64,000 nucleotides of DNA from Euleptes europaea (taxonomy: Eukaryota > Chordata > Lepidosauria > Squamata > Sphaerodactylidae), in contig NC_079324.1 of assembly GCF_029931775.1 (NCBI RefSeq), forward strand, positions 60,705,268-60,769,267. The letters are read 5' to 3'. Within the stretch, counting starts at the first letter, position 1. Each line of letters begins with the position of its first letter. Both the position numbers and the translations under genes were made by a program. The notes under the pieces were generated by a model, which was not told where the DNA came from, ran no database searches, and saw nothing but the letters and a program-made list of their open reading frames with translations. This document shows positions 34,690 to 45,879 of the stretch, in pieces.

Positions 34690-35265
34690 CTTCCCCCTCC
34701 CCTTCGAAACTGCAAAAAAAAAAAAAAGCAGCCCTTGAAAACGTGTGGCTTATCTGTTTTTAATGCTATTATTATTATTTTATTATTGTGGGTTAGCTAT
34801 GTTCTCATTATGTTTTATAAAAGTCTAATACATAGCTTTCCCCCCTCTTGCCTGTTTCAAACGTTTTTAATATGTTATTTATTGAATAAAAATGACTGTG
34901 GGTTCCAATATTGGTCCAAAGGCGGGGTATAAATTGTCTCCCCCCCTTCGATACTGCAAAAAAGCAGCCCTTGAAAACGTGTGGCTCATCTGTTTTTAAT
35001 GCTATTATTATTATTTTATTATTGCGGTTTAACTATAGGTATTCTAATTTTGTTTTATAAAAGTCTAATAAACAGCTTTCCCCCCTTTTGCCTGTTTTAT
35101 TATTATTCCCATACGGTCTTGTAGAATTCTACTTTCGAACGCTTTTAATGTTGTTATTTATTGAATAAAAATGACTGTGGGTGTTGCGTATGTAGCTAGT
35201 AGGGTAGTAAGCAAGCTAGCTTACTAGTTCCAATATTGGTGCAAAGGCGAGGTATAAATGTCCTA
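34690..35265. repeat. Tandem duplication of an L2-like tail upstream of DENR
   Basis: AGCAGCCCTTGAAAACGTGT through GGCGGGGTATAAATTG (34690-34934) recurs at about 34938-35265 in the same orientation. The second copy carries two extra inserts. The unit resembles an L2-type 3' end. Confidence 0.65.
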
Positions 35266-35349
35266 AATAAACATTGCGAATCTCATAAAAATGGCTTAAA
35301 ATGTATATTAATCTTTTTTAAGTTGTTAGAAATGTAAAACCAACGAAAC

Positions 35350-35515
35350 AAATTAACAGTGCAATCCTAAACAGGTCTACTCTGGCGATCAATGGGGGTG
35401 ACAGATGTCGCAGCCAGATCGCCCTCACAGCCAACAGGTCTACTCAAAATCTTACTGAAGTCTGCTGAATGGGGATTACTCCCAGGAAAGTGTTTTTAGG
35501 ATTGCGCTGTTAGGC
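35350..35515. mobile_element. Decayed GCAATCCTA-type palindromic element
   Basis: CAGTGCAATCCTAAACAGG and, reversed, ACAGCGCAATCCTAAAAAC form the ends. Confidence 0.55.
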
Positions 35516-35868
35516 TGCTTGTTAGAGCTTGTTACGTTACCCGCTCAGGTGACCCCCTTCCTCTGATGAAGCGGGCTGTAGGTTTTGCCTCAAATCTGTT
35601 GGGCCACCCCTCTAGAAAGTGCCCCCAAACTAGAGTAAATTTACTTTAAATGCAATACAAGCAGGTTAAATATTGAGGAAGACCATATCAGTACTGTAAA
35701 GAGGAGTGTTAACGTCCTGCAAGCAACCGATTTGAAAACTCTTTAAAGTCGCGATAAAAGTCACTTGCGCCCCGAGGGAAAGCAGGCAGACAAGCAGCAA
35801 TCCTCACACTGGTGTGCAAAGACCTGTGAGAGCTGCAGGTTTTCGAGTTTCTACTACAAAAAGTGTGC

Positions 35869-35952
35869 GTTAATAATTTAAAGTTGCCCCAAACTTTATG
35901 ACAGCTAAAGAAGAAGCTGTCATAAAGTTTGGGGCCACTTTAAATTATTAAC
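35869..35952. repeat. 84-bp hairpin between DENR and GPN3
   Basis: Two 37-nt arms (starting GTTAATAATTTAAAGT) are complementary at 36 of 37 positions around a 10-nt loop. Size and symmetry suggest a small foldback transposon. Confidence 0.85.
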
Positions 35953-35994
35953 ACATTGTTTGAACCTTGCGGTTTGACCCTTGGCACTCGCCGT

Positions 35995-36154
35995 CTCTGC
36001 GGAAGTGACGTCTACAAGCTGAAACAGGGCGGAAACCATAGAGAAGGGAAAGGAGAGGACCGAAGGCGCCTTGCACTACGGGAGCGCCGTTGGGCCAAAC
36101 TAGTGGCGCTCGCTGGTTCCCAGGGGCTGGGAAGGGCCGAAGGTAGCCCCGACC
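35995..36154 (+). promoter_or_regulatory. GPN3: GPN3 promoter with composite ETS/CRE motif
   Basis: CGGAAGTGACGTC at 36000-36012 joins an ETS core (CGGAAGTG) to a CRE half (TGACGTC), a composite site common in TATA-less housekeeping promoters. It lies about 145 nt before the ATG in a locally GC-rich stretch. The transcription start is inferred to be nearby. Confidence 0.55.
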
Positions 36155-39100
36155 ATGCCCCGCTACGCCCAGCTGGTGATGGGGCCGGCAGGGAGCGGGA
36201 AGGTGAGTTAGGGAAGAGGGTCGTTTGGGTGCTGAGAGTCGGGCAGCCCTGGGCTGGGCAGGTCAGCACGTGGCTCTTCTGCCAGGGGCCTCTTTTACTG
36301 CAAACGGTCTGGGCTGCTGCTAGGGGTAGAAAGGCGGCGTATAAATCGATCGAAGAGAGCAAAATAATAATAAAATGAGCATTATCCGTTGGCCAACCCG
36401 GACTCTCTGTGCGCGAGAAACTCTAGAGCAGCAGTTCCCAAACTTTGTGAGGCATGGAGCACTTTTCAGGAGAGAAATTCATAGAATCCTAGAGTTGGAA
36501 GGGACCACCAGGGTCATCTAGTCCAACCCCCTGCACAATGCAGGAAATTCACAACTACCTCCCCCCCCCCACTCACCCAGGGACCCAGGGACCACCAGGG
36601 TCATCTAGTCCAACCCCCTGCACAATGCAGGAAATTCACAACTACCTCCCCCCCCCACTCACCCAGGGACCACCAGGGTCATCTAGTCCAACCCCCTGCA
36701 CAATGCAGGAAATTCACAACTACCTCCCCCCCCACTCACCCAGTGACCCAGGGACCACCAGGGTCATCTAGTCCAACCCCCTGCACAATGCAGGAAATTC
36801 ACAACTACCTCCCCCCCCCACACTCACCCAGTGACCCCTACTCCATGCCCAAAAGATGCCCTCCCTCTCATCATCTGCCTAAGGGCACAGAATCAGCCTT
36901 GCTGACAGATGGCCATCTAGCCTCTTCTTTAAAACCCCCAGGGAAGGAGAGCTCGCCACCTCCCGAGGAAGCCCGTTCCACTGAGGAACTGCTGTTAGAA
37001 AATTCTTCCTAATGTCTAGACAGAAAATTTAATTTTCACCTAGCAACTAGATACTAAACCGAATGACAGTGGTATTTTTCTTTCCAGTCTCTTCATGGAG
37101 CACTAGATGTTTCGCAGAGCACCAAGTGCTCTGTGGAGCACAGTTTGGGAACTGCTGACCTAGAGGTTGGCCAAGTCATTCCGGTTGCAGAAAGTGATTG
37201 TCCCTCTGTTCAGCTTGCTTTGCTCATTGTGAGCGGTCCACACAAACTCTGATGGGATTGTTTCCTTTTTGGACTGGATCTTGACTTTGAGCTGCCCCTG
37301 CGTAATAACTTAACTCACCTCTCCCATGGGCTGTTTGATCTTCTGGTCTTATTCAGTAATAGCTTCTCTTCCCCATGTGCATTCTTCTGTTTGTATCTGT
37401 ATGTTTGTGTACATGTCTATATTTACATACATCTGTCCACTGACACGTCATGCCTCTGCTGGCCAGCACACTGGATGGCCTCCTTAGGACAGGAATCCCA
37501 CAGGAAGAGTGCCACTGCGGAAAAGGCCATGCCTAGCCTCTGATTGCCAAAGGCACCTCTAGAGAAAAACTTACTTGGACGCTTGGCTTATGGGTCAAGG
37601 CTCTTATGATCAGTGGCTTATTTGCGGTGATGACGTATCCCTCTGTAGGAACTGGAGCAAATTACACAAACTGTTCAATATTGTTCTACGTAATGGAAAT
37701 AATAGATCATTATAAGGTGGAGCAAAGGCTCCTCTCACTCCACTGCTGCCCGTAGCTGCCCGATTGCTGGCTGCTGCCAGGGGCTTGCCTGGTGGCTTTT
37801 GCCCTTCCATGAATGTGTTGTGTTCTCTTTTTCAGAGCACTTACTGTTCCACCATGGTCCAGCACTGCGAAGCCTTGAAGCGCTCTGTTCAAGTCGTTAA
37901 CCTGGATCCTGCTGCAGAACATTTTGACTACGATGTCATGGCAGGTAAGTTCATGGCTCTAGTTGAGAGCGCATGAAAATGTGATCAGGAAACACCTCGG
38001 AGCCTGTATCTGGGGACAAGAGCCACTTCCTGGCTTGTAGAGAGCACTGCGGTTGACCTGGAGGGGGCTGCTGTGGTATGGTTGCTAAGAGACTGAGGTG
38101 TGAGCCTACACATCCTGGGTTCAAATCTCATCCATGACTTCACAAAGTGGCCTTAGGAAGCCCTTGGCCTCTGTTTCCCATCACAAAAATGTAGATAGTG
38201 GAGACGTATCATAGAGAGTCAAAATGATGGCTTTAAATTTAAGTAACATCATCTGCCATTAGAGACATGAAGTCCTGGGGGAAAAACAGAGAGGAAGAGG
38301 TCTGTCCAAGGAATATGTTCCTTCTGGGACTCTACATTCTGTGAAGCCATTGTAAAATAGAACATTCATGTTCAGGGACAGTATAGCTTTGAATACCAGA
38401 TTCTGGGGAGGAACCAGGGAACAGGGCTGCCACCTTTATGACCTGCTTTCCAGAGGCACTTGGTGGATCACTGTTGGAGAGAGATCCCAGGATCAGATGA
38501 ATTTAGTTTTGATCCAGTAGGCTAGTGGTTGTGTTCTTCAGCCTTCAAGCAAAACAGTGCCCTTTTTCTTTCAGACATCCGAGAGTTAATAGAAGTTGAT
38601 GACGTCATGGAAGACGATTCTCTGAGGTTTGGCCCCAATGGTGGCTTGGTTTTCTGCATGGAATACTTTGCTAATAACTTTGACTGGCTGGAAGAATGCC
38701 TTGGCCACGTGGAAGACGATTACATACTTTTCGATTGCCCAGGTAAGCCAAGAAATTTTCCCTTCAAAAAAAGTTTATCACGCAGCTCTGAACTAGAGAG
38801 AGACATGGTTTTTGGCATGCAATTTCTTCCATTTTTCTTTCTGTGATTTCATTGTGCTTAGGAAGCAGTTAGGCCCAAACTAGATGTTACCTTTAGCACA
38901 GCTCAGATCAGGGGAAAGCTAAAGCCCCCTCCTTCCCCCTGCATCGCAGTCCCGAGCCAAATCAGGCCCTTGCATACTCAGAAACTTTGGTTCCCTGATA
39001 TCACGTTTGGCTGTGCAAACACCAGAATCAAGACCCAGCACAGTGGGGTCAGATTCAGATTTGGGACACCCAGGTTTGATTCCCCACTGCCGTGGAAGCT

Positions 39101-42100
39101 TGCAAGGTGACCTTGGGTCGGTCACACACTCTCACTGACCTACCTCACAGGGTTGTTGTAAGGATAAAATGGAGGAGAGGAGAACAATGTAAGCTGCTTT
39201 GGATCTTCATTGGGAAGTGAAGCAGTATATAAATGAAAGAAATAAAGAATTGGGTTGGGGAAAGGCTGAATGCTGTGGTTCTAAGCTGAATTGGGCCTTT
39301 GCATGATCAGGAACTTTGGTTCCATGACCGTATATTGGTCTCATGCCGGCTGTAGCATCCAGTTTAGACCTTAGAAGCTGTATGAAACTCTCTGGCTGCT
39401 TCTGTGTTTCCGGAGTCCAGCATGAATGAGAGAACGGCCCGCCCCACTTGTGACAATCCTTTCTTTGAGCCAGAAGCTCAATGGACCCCAGATTATGGTA
39501 GCATGCAGTTTGAGAAACTAAATCAGACTTTCTTCGTTATTTTTATCGGTCTCTGTGTGCATAAGAACATAAGAAAGGCCATGCTGGATCAGACCCAGGT
39601 CCATCAAGTCCAGCAGTCTGTTCACACAGTGGCCAACCAGGTGCCTCTAGGAAGCCCACAAACAAGACGACTGCAGCAGCATTGTCCTGCCTGTGCTCCA
39701 CAGCACCTAATACAATAGGCATGCTCCTCTGATCCTGGAGAGAATAGGCATGCATCATGACTAGCATCTATTTTGACTAGTAACCATGAATAGCCCTCTC
39801 CTCCATGAACATGTCCACTCCCTTCTTAAAGCCTTCCAAGTTAGCAGCCATCACCACATCCTGGGGCAGGGAGTTCCACAATTTAGCATGTGCATGTGTA
39901 GCATGTTTATTTACATTTGGCTGTATCCCTCAGGTCAGATCGAGCTGTACACCCATTTGCCAGTGATGAAGCAGCTTGTGGAACAGCTTCAACAATGGGA
40001 ATTCCGAGTCTGTGGAGTTTTTCTTGTTGATTCTCAATTTATGGTGGAATCCTTTAAGGTATCCTACAGTTCACCCCAAACAAAAGTTTTACATTTCATG
40101 TTCTTTGCTTCTTTTTTTGTAATACCTTGCTAACAATGGGGAAAACCCTGACCTGGATGGCTCAGGCTAGCCTGATCTTGTCAGATCTCAGAAGCTAAGC
40201 AGGGTTGGCCCTGGTTAGTACTTAGATGGGAGACCAACAAGGAATACTAGGGTCATTTGCAGAGAAAGGCAATGGCAAACCACCTCTGTTAGTCTTGAAA
40301 ACCCTACCGGGTTGCCATGTCCTCTTTGACTTGACAGCACTTTACACACACAACTGTGGGGGAAAGTTGACATTTCCTACCTGTCCAGTAAATCAGCCCT
40401 AGACTATTGTTATATTGATATACTGTTGTAACAATATGTGTATCAGGGTGTCTGAATTCCCAGCTTTCATAAAAAAATAGCCCTTTTCCTTGTGGAAATA
40501 CCAAGGGAAAGGCATACCTGTGCAACAGAAAGGCAAGAGACATACTTTTTAAAAAATGAAAGCTGATGATTCAGAAAAACTGTTACACATATTATTACGG
40601 TATATTGATATATGTGCCAGTGCCATTTTTTAAAATTGCAAAAGTCTTAGTTGTCCAGGGAGGGGGGAGAGGCCACTGCTGGGGCAGGGAAACCTGCTAT
40701 GTGGAAGCCCTGTTGCTGCTGCGCTTTAGCAGCAGTGAGGAAACCACACAAGCCTGTCCCCATGTGGGGACCAATAAGAAGAAGAGACTATTTGAGTACA
40801 TGCAGTGTACCCTTCCCTCTACCAACCTGGGAGTACTGGACAGGACTTCTCTTGGTAGTAAGGGCTAAGAGGTTGTCAGGTGTGGGATATGGAAGGGGCA
40901 CACTGCAAATGCTAAGCAGCGGTTTACCTTGGCTACTTGCCCCTGCTTCAGCTGTCTGATATAAAGGACTTAATGTTAAAAACAGATCCCAGGATCGAGC
41001 CCCTCTGTAACTTCTTAATGCCTACGATGGGCCTGTGTGAGCAGAATTTTGCTGCTTGCCAGAAACATGAACACATGAAGCTGCCTTCTACTGAGTCAGA
41101 CCCTTGGTCCATCAAAGTCAGTACTGTCTACTCAGACCAGCAGCAGCTCTCCAGGCAGGGGTTGCCTAGTTCTTTTAACTAGAGATGCCAGGGACAAAAC
41201 CTGGGACCTTCTGCATGCCAAGCAGAGGCTCTGCCACTGAGCCACGGCCCCTCCTCCAGCTGTTTGTGTGCTGAATCGAAATGCAGTCTCCCTCTCTAGA
41301 GGTAAAAGTATTGCATAGCAAGTTAAATAACCGACCTGTTGTTTACCCCCAAATCTGCTACCTGCGGAGGGTCACTGTCCCAACTTGACCTTGTCTAAAT
41401 GGCAGAGCTGCCTTCACTTCCTGTCATCCTTGGTTTTGGAACCTGCAACCTTTATGTAGTAGTGGGAGCGGACAATCAGTCTTCTTTTGGAAAAGCCCCG
41501 TTGGTCCTCTGACATCTCCCTTCCTTTGTGTCGCTCTCTGCCAGTTTATCTCCGGAGTCATGGCAGCCCTCAGTGCGATGGTGTCTTTGGAGGTTTCCCA
41601 AGTCAACATCATGACCAAGATGGACTTGCTGAGCAAGAAAGCTAAAGCAGAAATCGAAAGGTAGGTCTGCAGAGCCGCAGGCTTCTTCTCTCCGCACCTC
41701 CAACCGAATTCTGAGTCTCCATCACCGGTTATATCTTGTCATATTGCTGCAGGACCTCCCCTGGGTCTCTTTCTCCAGGGGGTTGGATTATTATTTATTT
41801 ACAAAATTTGTATCCTGCCTTCCTGCCCTCACAAGGACCACCAAGGTGGCTAACAATTCAAAACATACAATTAAAAAATCACATTTTAAAACCATTAAAA
41901 ACAACCTCCTCTCAACACACACCATTAAAACAAATTTAAAAGCAGAATTAAAATAAGTACAAAGACATTAAAACAACAATTAAAACAATGGGCAGAAAGG
42001 AGGGATCATTGAGATACTGCCAAATGAAACAAAAAGGTCTTCGCCCACTGGCAGAAGATGGCAACAGAAGGGGACAGACGAATCTCCTTGAGCAAAGTTC

Positions 42101-45100
42101 CAGAGTTTGGGGGCCACAACCGTGAAGGCCCTCTTCCAGTTTGCCACCTCCCTAACCTCAGAAGGGGGGTACTTGAAGCAGGGCCTCTGAAGATGACTGT
42201 CATAGTCGGGAGGGCGGGTTCATAAGGGAGTAGGATTAAGCCCCCAGATTGCCACCTTGGCTCACACCATCTTTGCTGTATCTGGAGGAGGTGACTGTTG
42301 TCAATGGACTGAATCCTAGAAACTGCCTTATCCTGAGACAACCTCTTGAAGAAAAATAAGAGTAGTTTTTTATATGCTGACTTTTTTATATGCTGACCAC
42401 TTAAGACAGAATCAAACTGACTTACAATCACCTTCCCTTCCCCTCCCTACAACAAACACCCCGTGAGGTAGATGGGGCTGAGAGAGGCCCAAGGTCACCC
42501 AGCTGGCTTCGTGTGTCGGAGTGGGGAAACAAATCCAGTCCACCAGATTATCTCTACTGCTCATGTGGAGGAGTGGGGAATCAAACCCAGATCAGGCTCC
42601 ACCGCTCTTGGTTCACCTAAATCAGGACTCTGCTCTGGCTGGCAGCAGCTCTCCAGGATCTCAGGCAGAGGTCCTTCCCATCCTCTGTTCTCTGATCTCC
42701 CATCACCAGAGGTGCTAGGAACTGAAGCTGGGACCCTCTGCACGCGTAGTATATGCCTCTGAGCCTTGGCCCTGCCATACTCTATATCTTGGAATTCAGT
42801 TGAGTTAAATGTCCTGGGTGGGTGGATGGTGTGTTCTGATTTGTAGTAATTCATGCATCTGGTCCTGAAACAACCAGCCTTCTCTTGCCCCATCTTAGGT
42901 AATTCATAAATACACAGAATTTTTTACACTGGACAAACAGGCCAGTCCCTGCGACAAAGATTGAATGGACATAAGTCTGACATTAGAAACCCCAACATTC
43001 AGAAACCAGTGGGGGAACATTTTAACTGTCCAGGACATTCAGTTGCTGATTTAAGAGTAGCAGTTCTCTTACAAAGGGATTTCAAAGGGAGATTAGAAAG
43101 AGAGACTGCTGAATTAGATCTAATAATGAAGCTCAAGACAATGCATTCTCCTGGATTGAATAGAGAACTGGGATTCCTGTCTCATTACCAATGCTGATTT
43201 TTTCACGCCTACTACCCCTCTGCATATCACATCTAATCCAATCACGCCTGCTAATGTCATTTACTTGCTTTTGATATTCACTCTTCTCTACTTCAGGATA
43301 GATGGAATCACATTCTAGCTGTATCTGAAGAGGTGAGCTGTGGCTCACGAAAGCTCATACACCCTGCCAGAAATTTTTTTAATCTTTAAGGTGCTACTGG
43401 ACTTCTGCTCTTTTCTACATAATTGTTGAAATGGAAGAGGTAATTGTTCCTGGCAGTTAACAGGAGGCATTTGTCGCACAAGTGCTTTTTTCATGGTTTG
43501 TCTTCCAGGTATCTGGACCCTGATATGTATTCTATGCTGGAAGATTCGTCTGGTTTGTTCCAAAGCAAAATGTTCAAGAAGCTGACGAAGGCCATCTGTG
43601 GATTGGTATGCTTTATGTTTTATATACAAGTAACCTGAATGTAATTTTTAACAATCTCTTAAATAATTTTGTGTACACTAAACCATCAGCAAGCGAATTG
43701 GCATGCTGCTGAGGGCCTGTGAGTTCTGCCTCCACAACAGCTCAAAAAGTCTGGTTTTTGGATCAGTCTGCATAACGGATGTCTGGGTAAGGGATACTCG
43801 ACCTGTATCAGGGGTAACCCTGAGCCTTAGTCTGATAAGTTAAATGAATGTCTGTCTGGCTCTCTGAGCAATCTTGTCTATGGAAGTGGATTGTACCAGC
43901 ATTCAGTTCTTTTTAAATCCGAGGAGCATGCCTATTATCTTAGGTGCTGTTGAACATAGGCAGGACAATGCTGCTGCAGTTGTCTTGTTTGTGGGCTTCC
44001 TAGAGGCACCTGGTTGGCCACTGTTTGAACAGACTGCTGGACATGATGGGCCTTGGTCTGATCCAGCAGGGCTTTTCTTATGTTCTTAAAGCAAACCATG
44101 AATGTTGAAGTGCACACTGTTAAAAACTAAAATTATTGCTCCTTCCCATTGCCACAGTCTTAACATCTTGTGATTGCCTTTCAGATTGACGACTACAGCA
44201 TGGTTCGTTTCCTGCCTTTTGATCGCTCTGATGAGGAAAGCGTCAACATTGTCCTGCAGCACATAGATTTTGCTATTCAGTACGGGGAGGATCTTGACTT
44301 TAAAGAGCCAAAGGTAAAAGAGTCAAAGATCCGGAATGCAAAAATAATAACAATAAGATCATGGGTTCTTAACTGAGGCTAAACCACCCTTGGAAAATAA
44401 GATGACAAAAGAGAATGAGGCCACACATTTTTTACTAGGTTAAAGGCTCATCTGTGGCATTGATGAAATGTTAAGTTTCCTTGCCTGGTGACCTGTGAGC
44501 TGATTTTACTCGCCAATGGTGACCAGGTGAGTAGCTATTTGGAAGCCTGGATCAAGCCATGCAGAATAATGACGGTTCTGATTTCAGTGAATCCCCACTC
44601 TGCCAGGGAAACTTTTAAGGTGACCTTGGCCAATCACACATTCTCCGCATAACCTACCTCACAGGGTTGTTGTGAGGATAAAACAGGACAGGAGAACAAT
44701 GTAAGCCACTTTGCATTCCCAACTGGGGAGAAAGGTGAGGTATAAATGAAGTAAATAAATAAACAAAAGGCATAGTGTTGGTTATGAGAAAAGGGGAAAA
44801 AATAATATATTCAGCAGCATGATTGAGGAGTTAACTTAAGTGGTTTGGAATATACCTCTAAAAAGAAGAAAAGAGACTCAGCCACAGTGGTGACCGCTCT
44901 TCTACACTGTCTTCTTGTGCAGTTCATTAAATATGGCATCCCCTTTCTTTTCAGCTCTGGCCGGGCAATCTGGCCCCTACTATCCTGAGCTGAAATGCTC
45001 CAGGGCCCTGGCAGTCTGTCTATTCCAGCAAAGCATCAAAGATTCTCATACTAATAAATTAAAGGCAAATAAGAAACAAGACTCTGGCTTGAGCTGAAAT

Positions 45101-45384
45101 GCTCCATCTTGAGTAAATCTGTGACTGCAGTCCTATGGGCTCTTACCTGGGAGTAGTCAGTAGGGCTTACTTCTGAGTAAACTTATATTATTGCAGTTTT
45201 CGTAAAGGTAAATAGCAGGGTCATTTATCCTCTAGCCAGAATTGGGTTGTGTCTTAGACTGTTAAACAAATTTGGAAAACTCCAAAGTGTTAAATATTTG
45301 CTTTGATTTCCTCCCTCCCAGGAATTCGAGGAAGACAAGCCTTCTGGTTATGATGATTTCTTCCAAGACAGAGTGGATGAATGA
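36155..45384 (+). CDS. GPN3: GPN3, GPN-loop GTPase 3 (complete)
   Basis: Eight coding exons: 36155-36202, 37836-37944, 38575-38742, 39934-40058, 41545-41660, 43509-43605, 44185-44313 and 45322-45384. They sum to 855 nt, giving 284 residues as in human. The protein starts [16 protein letters not shown]; the P-loop GPAGSGKST is residues 10-18, and intron 1 falls between its Lys and Ser. The family-defining Gly-Pro-Asn loop is at 72-74 (RFGPNGG). Later GTPase motifs are [12 protein letters not shown] (G3) and TKMDLLSKK (G4). GPN proteins form dimers and are needed for RNA polymerase II assembly and nuclear import. The acidic tail ([18 protein letters not shown]) is the least conserved part. It reads toward ARPC3 and ANAPC7, as in other vertebrates. 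All splice sites are GT-AG and no damage was seen. Confidence 0.98.
36429..37157. mobile_element. hAT-type element with a CR1 insertion
   Basis: Ends CAGCAGTTCCCAAACT / AGTTTGGGAACTGCTG. Flanking 8-mers CTCTAGAG and ACCTAGAG differ at two sites. The CR1 at 36480-37020 splits it. It lies in GPN3 intron 1. Confidence 0.75.
36480..37020 (-). mobile_element. CR1 3' end with four tandem terminal units
   Basis: GGACCACCAGGGTCATCTAG occurs at 36502, 36589, 36667 and 36752, then the CR1 sequence continues to AATTCTTCCTAATGTCTAGA. Units are 78-87 bp and end in long C runs. Confidence 0.85.
38340..38520 (+). mobile_element. Old CR1 3' end
   Basis: TTTGAATACCAGATTCTGG and GGCACTTGGTGGATCACTG belong to the older CR1 tail type. 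Confidence 0.6.
39030..39245 (+). mobile_element. MIR/L2-like SINE remnant
   Basis: AAGGTGACCTTGGGTCGG, CTACCTCACAGGGTTGTTG and GTATATAAATGAAAG form a MIR-like core and tail. 44570-44765 is similar. Confidence 0.6.
39560..39888 (-). mobile_element. CR1 3' end
   Basis: The tail starts with reversed TTATGTTCTTATG and reaches the RT end (GGGCAGGGAGTTCCACAATT). It stops about 45 nt before GPN3 exon 4. Confidence 0.85.
40140..40355 (+). mobile_element. 5S rRNA-derived SINE, monomer
   Basis: GAAGCTAAGCAGGGTTGGCC, GTACTTAGATGGGAGACC, then a Bov-B-like tail TTTGACTTGACAGCACTTTA. Confidence 0.82.
40375..40600. mobile_element. Short inverted-repeat element
   Basis: TGAATTCCCAGCTTTCATAA and, reversed, TGAATCATCAGCTTTCATTT are its inverted parts. 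Related to 7105-7340. Confidence 0.45.
41060..41255 (-). mobile_element. tRNA-SINE
   Basis: The tail (CATGAAGCTGCCTTCTACTG) and head (CTCTGCCACTGAGCCACGG) match the family at 20315-20770, reversed. Confidence 0.78.
41790..42345 (-). mobile_element. L2-like LINE 3' UTR
   Basis: TTTACAAAATTTGTATCCTG, ACCAAGGTGGCTAACAATTC and a long A-rich stretch, then CTCCTTGAGCAAAGTTCCAG, are typical of the L2-clade 3' UTR in reverse. Confidence 0.6.
42350..42780 (-). mobile_element. CORE/MIR-like SINE followed by decayed tRNA-SINE
   Basis: 42350-42605 is a CORE-like SINE with a short internal repeat (TTTTTTATATGCTGAC twice). 42610-42780 resembles a worn tRNA-SINE (CAGCTCTCCAGGATCTCAGG). Confidence 0.65.
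42905..43410 (+). mobile_element. Penelope-like element, GIY-YIG end and 3' terminus
   Basis: It encodes [35 protein letters not shown] and [14 protein letters not shown], the C-terminal GIY-YIG-type region of a Penelope-like retroelement. The 3' UTR ends in a hammerhead motif (43325-43352) and TAAGGTGCTACTGGACT. Strongly 5' truncated. Confidence 0.75.
43325..43360 (+). ncRNA. Hammerhead ribozyme core in a Penelope-like end
   Basis: CTGAAGA (43325-43331) is the CUGANGA core. Stem II GTGAGC/GCTCAC (43333-43338 with 43343-43348) closes a TGTG loop. GAAA follows at 43349-43352. Hammerhead motifs are known in Penelope-like elements. Activity of this copy is unknown. Confidence 0.6.
43920..44090 (+). 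mobile_element. CR1 3' end
   Basis: GAGGAGCATGCCTATTATCT through TTTTCTTATGTTCTTAAAG. Confidence 0.85.
44570..44765 (+). mobile_element. MIR/L2-like SINE remnant
   Basis: AAGGTGACCTTGGCCAATC, CTACCTCACAGGGTTGTTG and GGTATAAATGAAGTAAATA. Confidence 0.6.
45115..45205. mobile_element. GCAGTCCTATG-type short element remnant
   Basis: GACTGCAGTCCTATGGGCTC, ACCTGGGAGTAGTC and CTTCTGAGTAAAC belong to the same type as 31100-31200. Confidence 0.45.
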
Positions 45385-45573
45385 AGACTCCTGGCTGATC
45401 TTTAACAAGACTCTTCATGTTTCCTGCATCTTGGATTTGAAAATAGACCCTGAAATTGCACTGGGGGCTTTTCCCCACAAAACGCTTTGTGTATATAAGT
45501 GTACAGTTGCAACTTCAGAGACTAAGCTGAGCAAATCTCATGTGAAGAACCTAGTCATGTTGAAAGGGGGAGA

Positions 45574-45579
45574 AATAAA
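45574..45579 (+). terminator. GPN3: GPN3 polyadenylation signal
   Basis: AATAAA lies about 190 nt after the GPN3 stop and is followed by a T-rich stretch (about 45580-45600). Confidence 0.65.
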
Positions 45580-45879
45580 TTATTTGTATCTTTATTTTTG
45601 GTAGCATGCTGCTGTATGAAAAGAAGGACTTTTCCCTGTTTGTGTGTTTGGATGTGGTTTGTTCACTTAAAGCAATTAGGGACAGAGGGTCCCTTAAAAA
45701 AAAAAAAGGATTTTGTACGGCAACTTTTTGTTGCTGCTGTGGAGGGATCTCTTTTCTGTGCTGCAGTTGAAGCTGCCAAGACAGAAGGGTCCACCTTAGC
45801 CAAAGCGTTTCCAAACGATTCAGCATTGTCTGCTCTTGCAAATGAAGGTGGGGAGTTCCCTTGCCCACTTCCCTTACAC

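Noticed and set aside
36538-37012. Proline-rich repeat protein ([10 protein letters not shown] units)
   Set aside because: Translation of the tandem CR1 terminal segments.
42961-43197. Host nuclease gene
   Set aside because: The GIY-YIG-like sequence continues into a Penelope-like 3' end and has no host exon structure.
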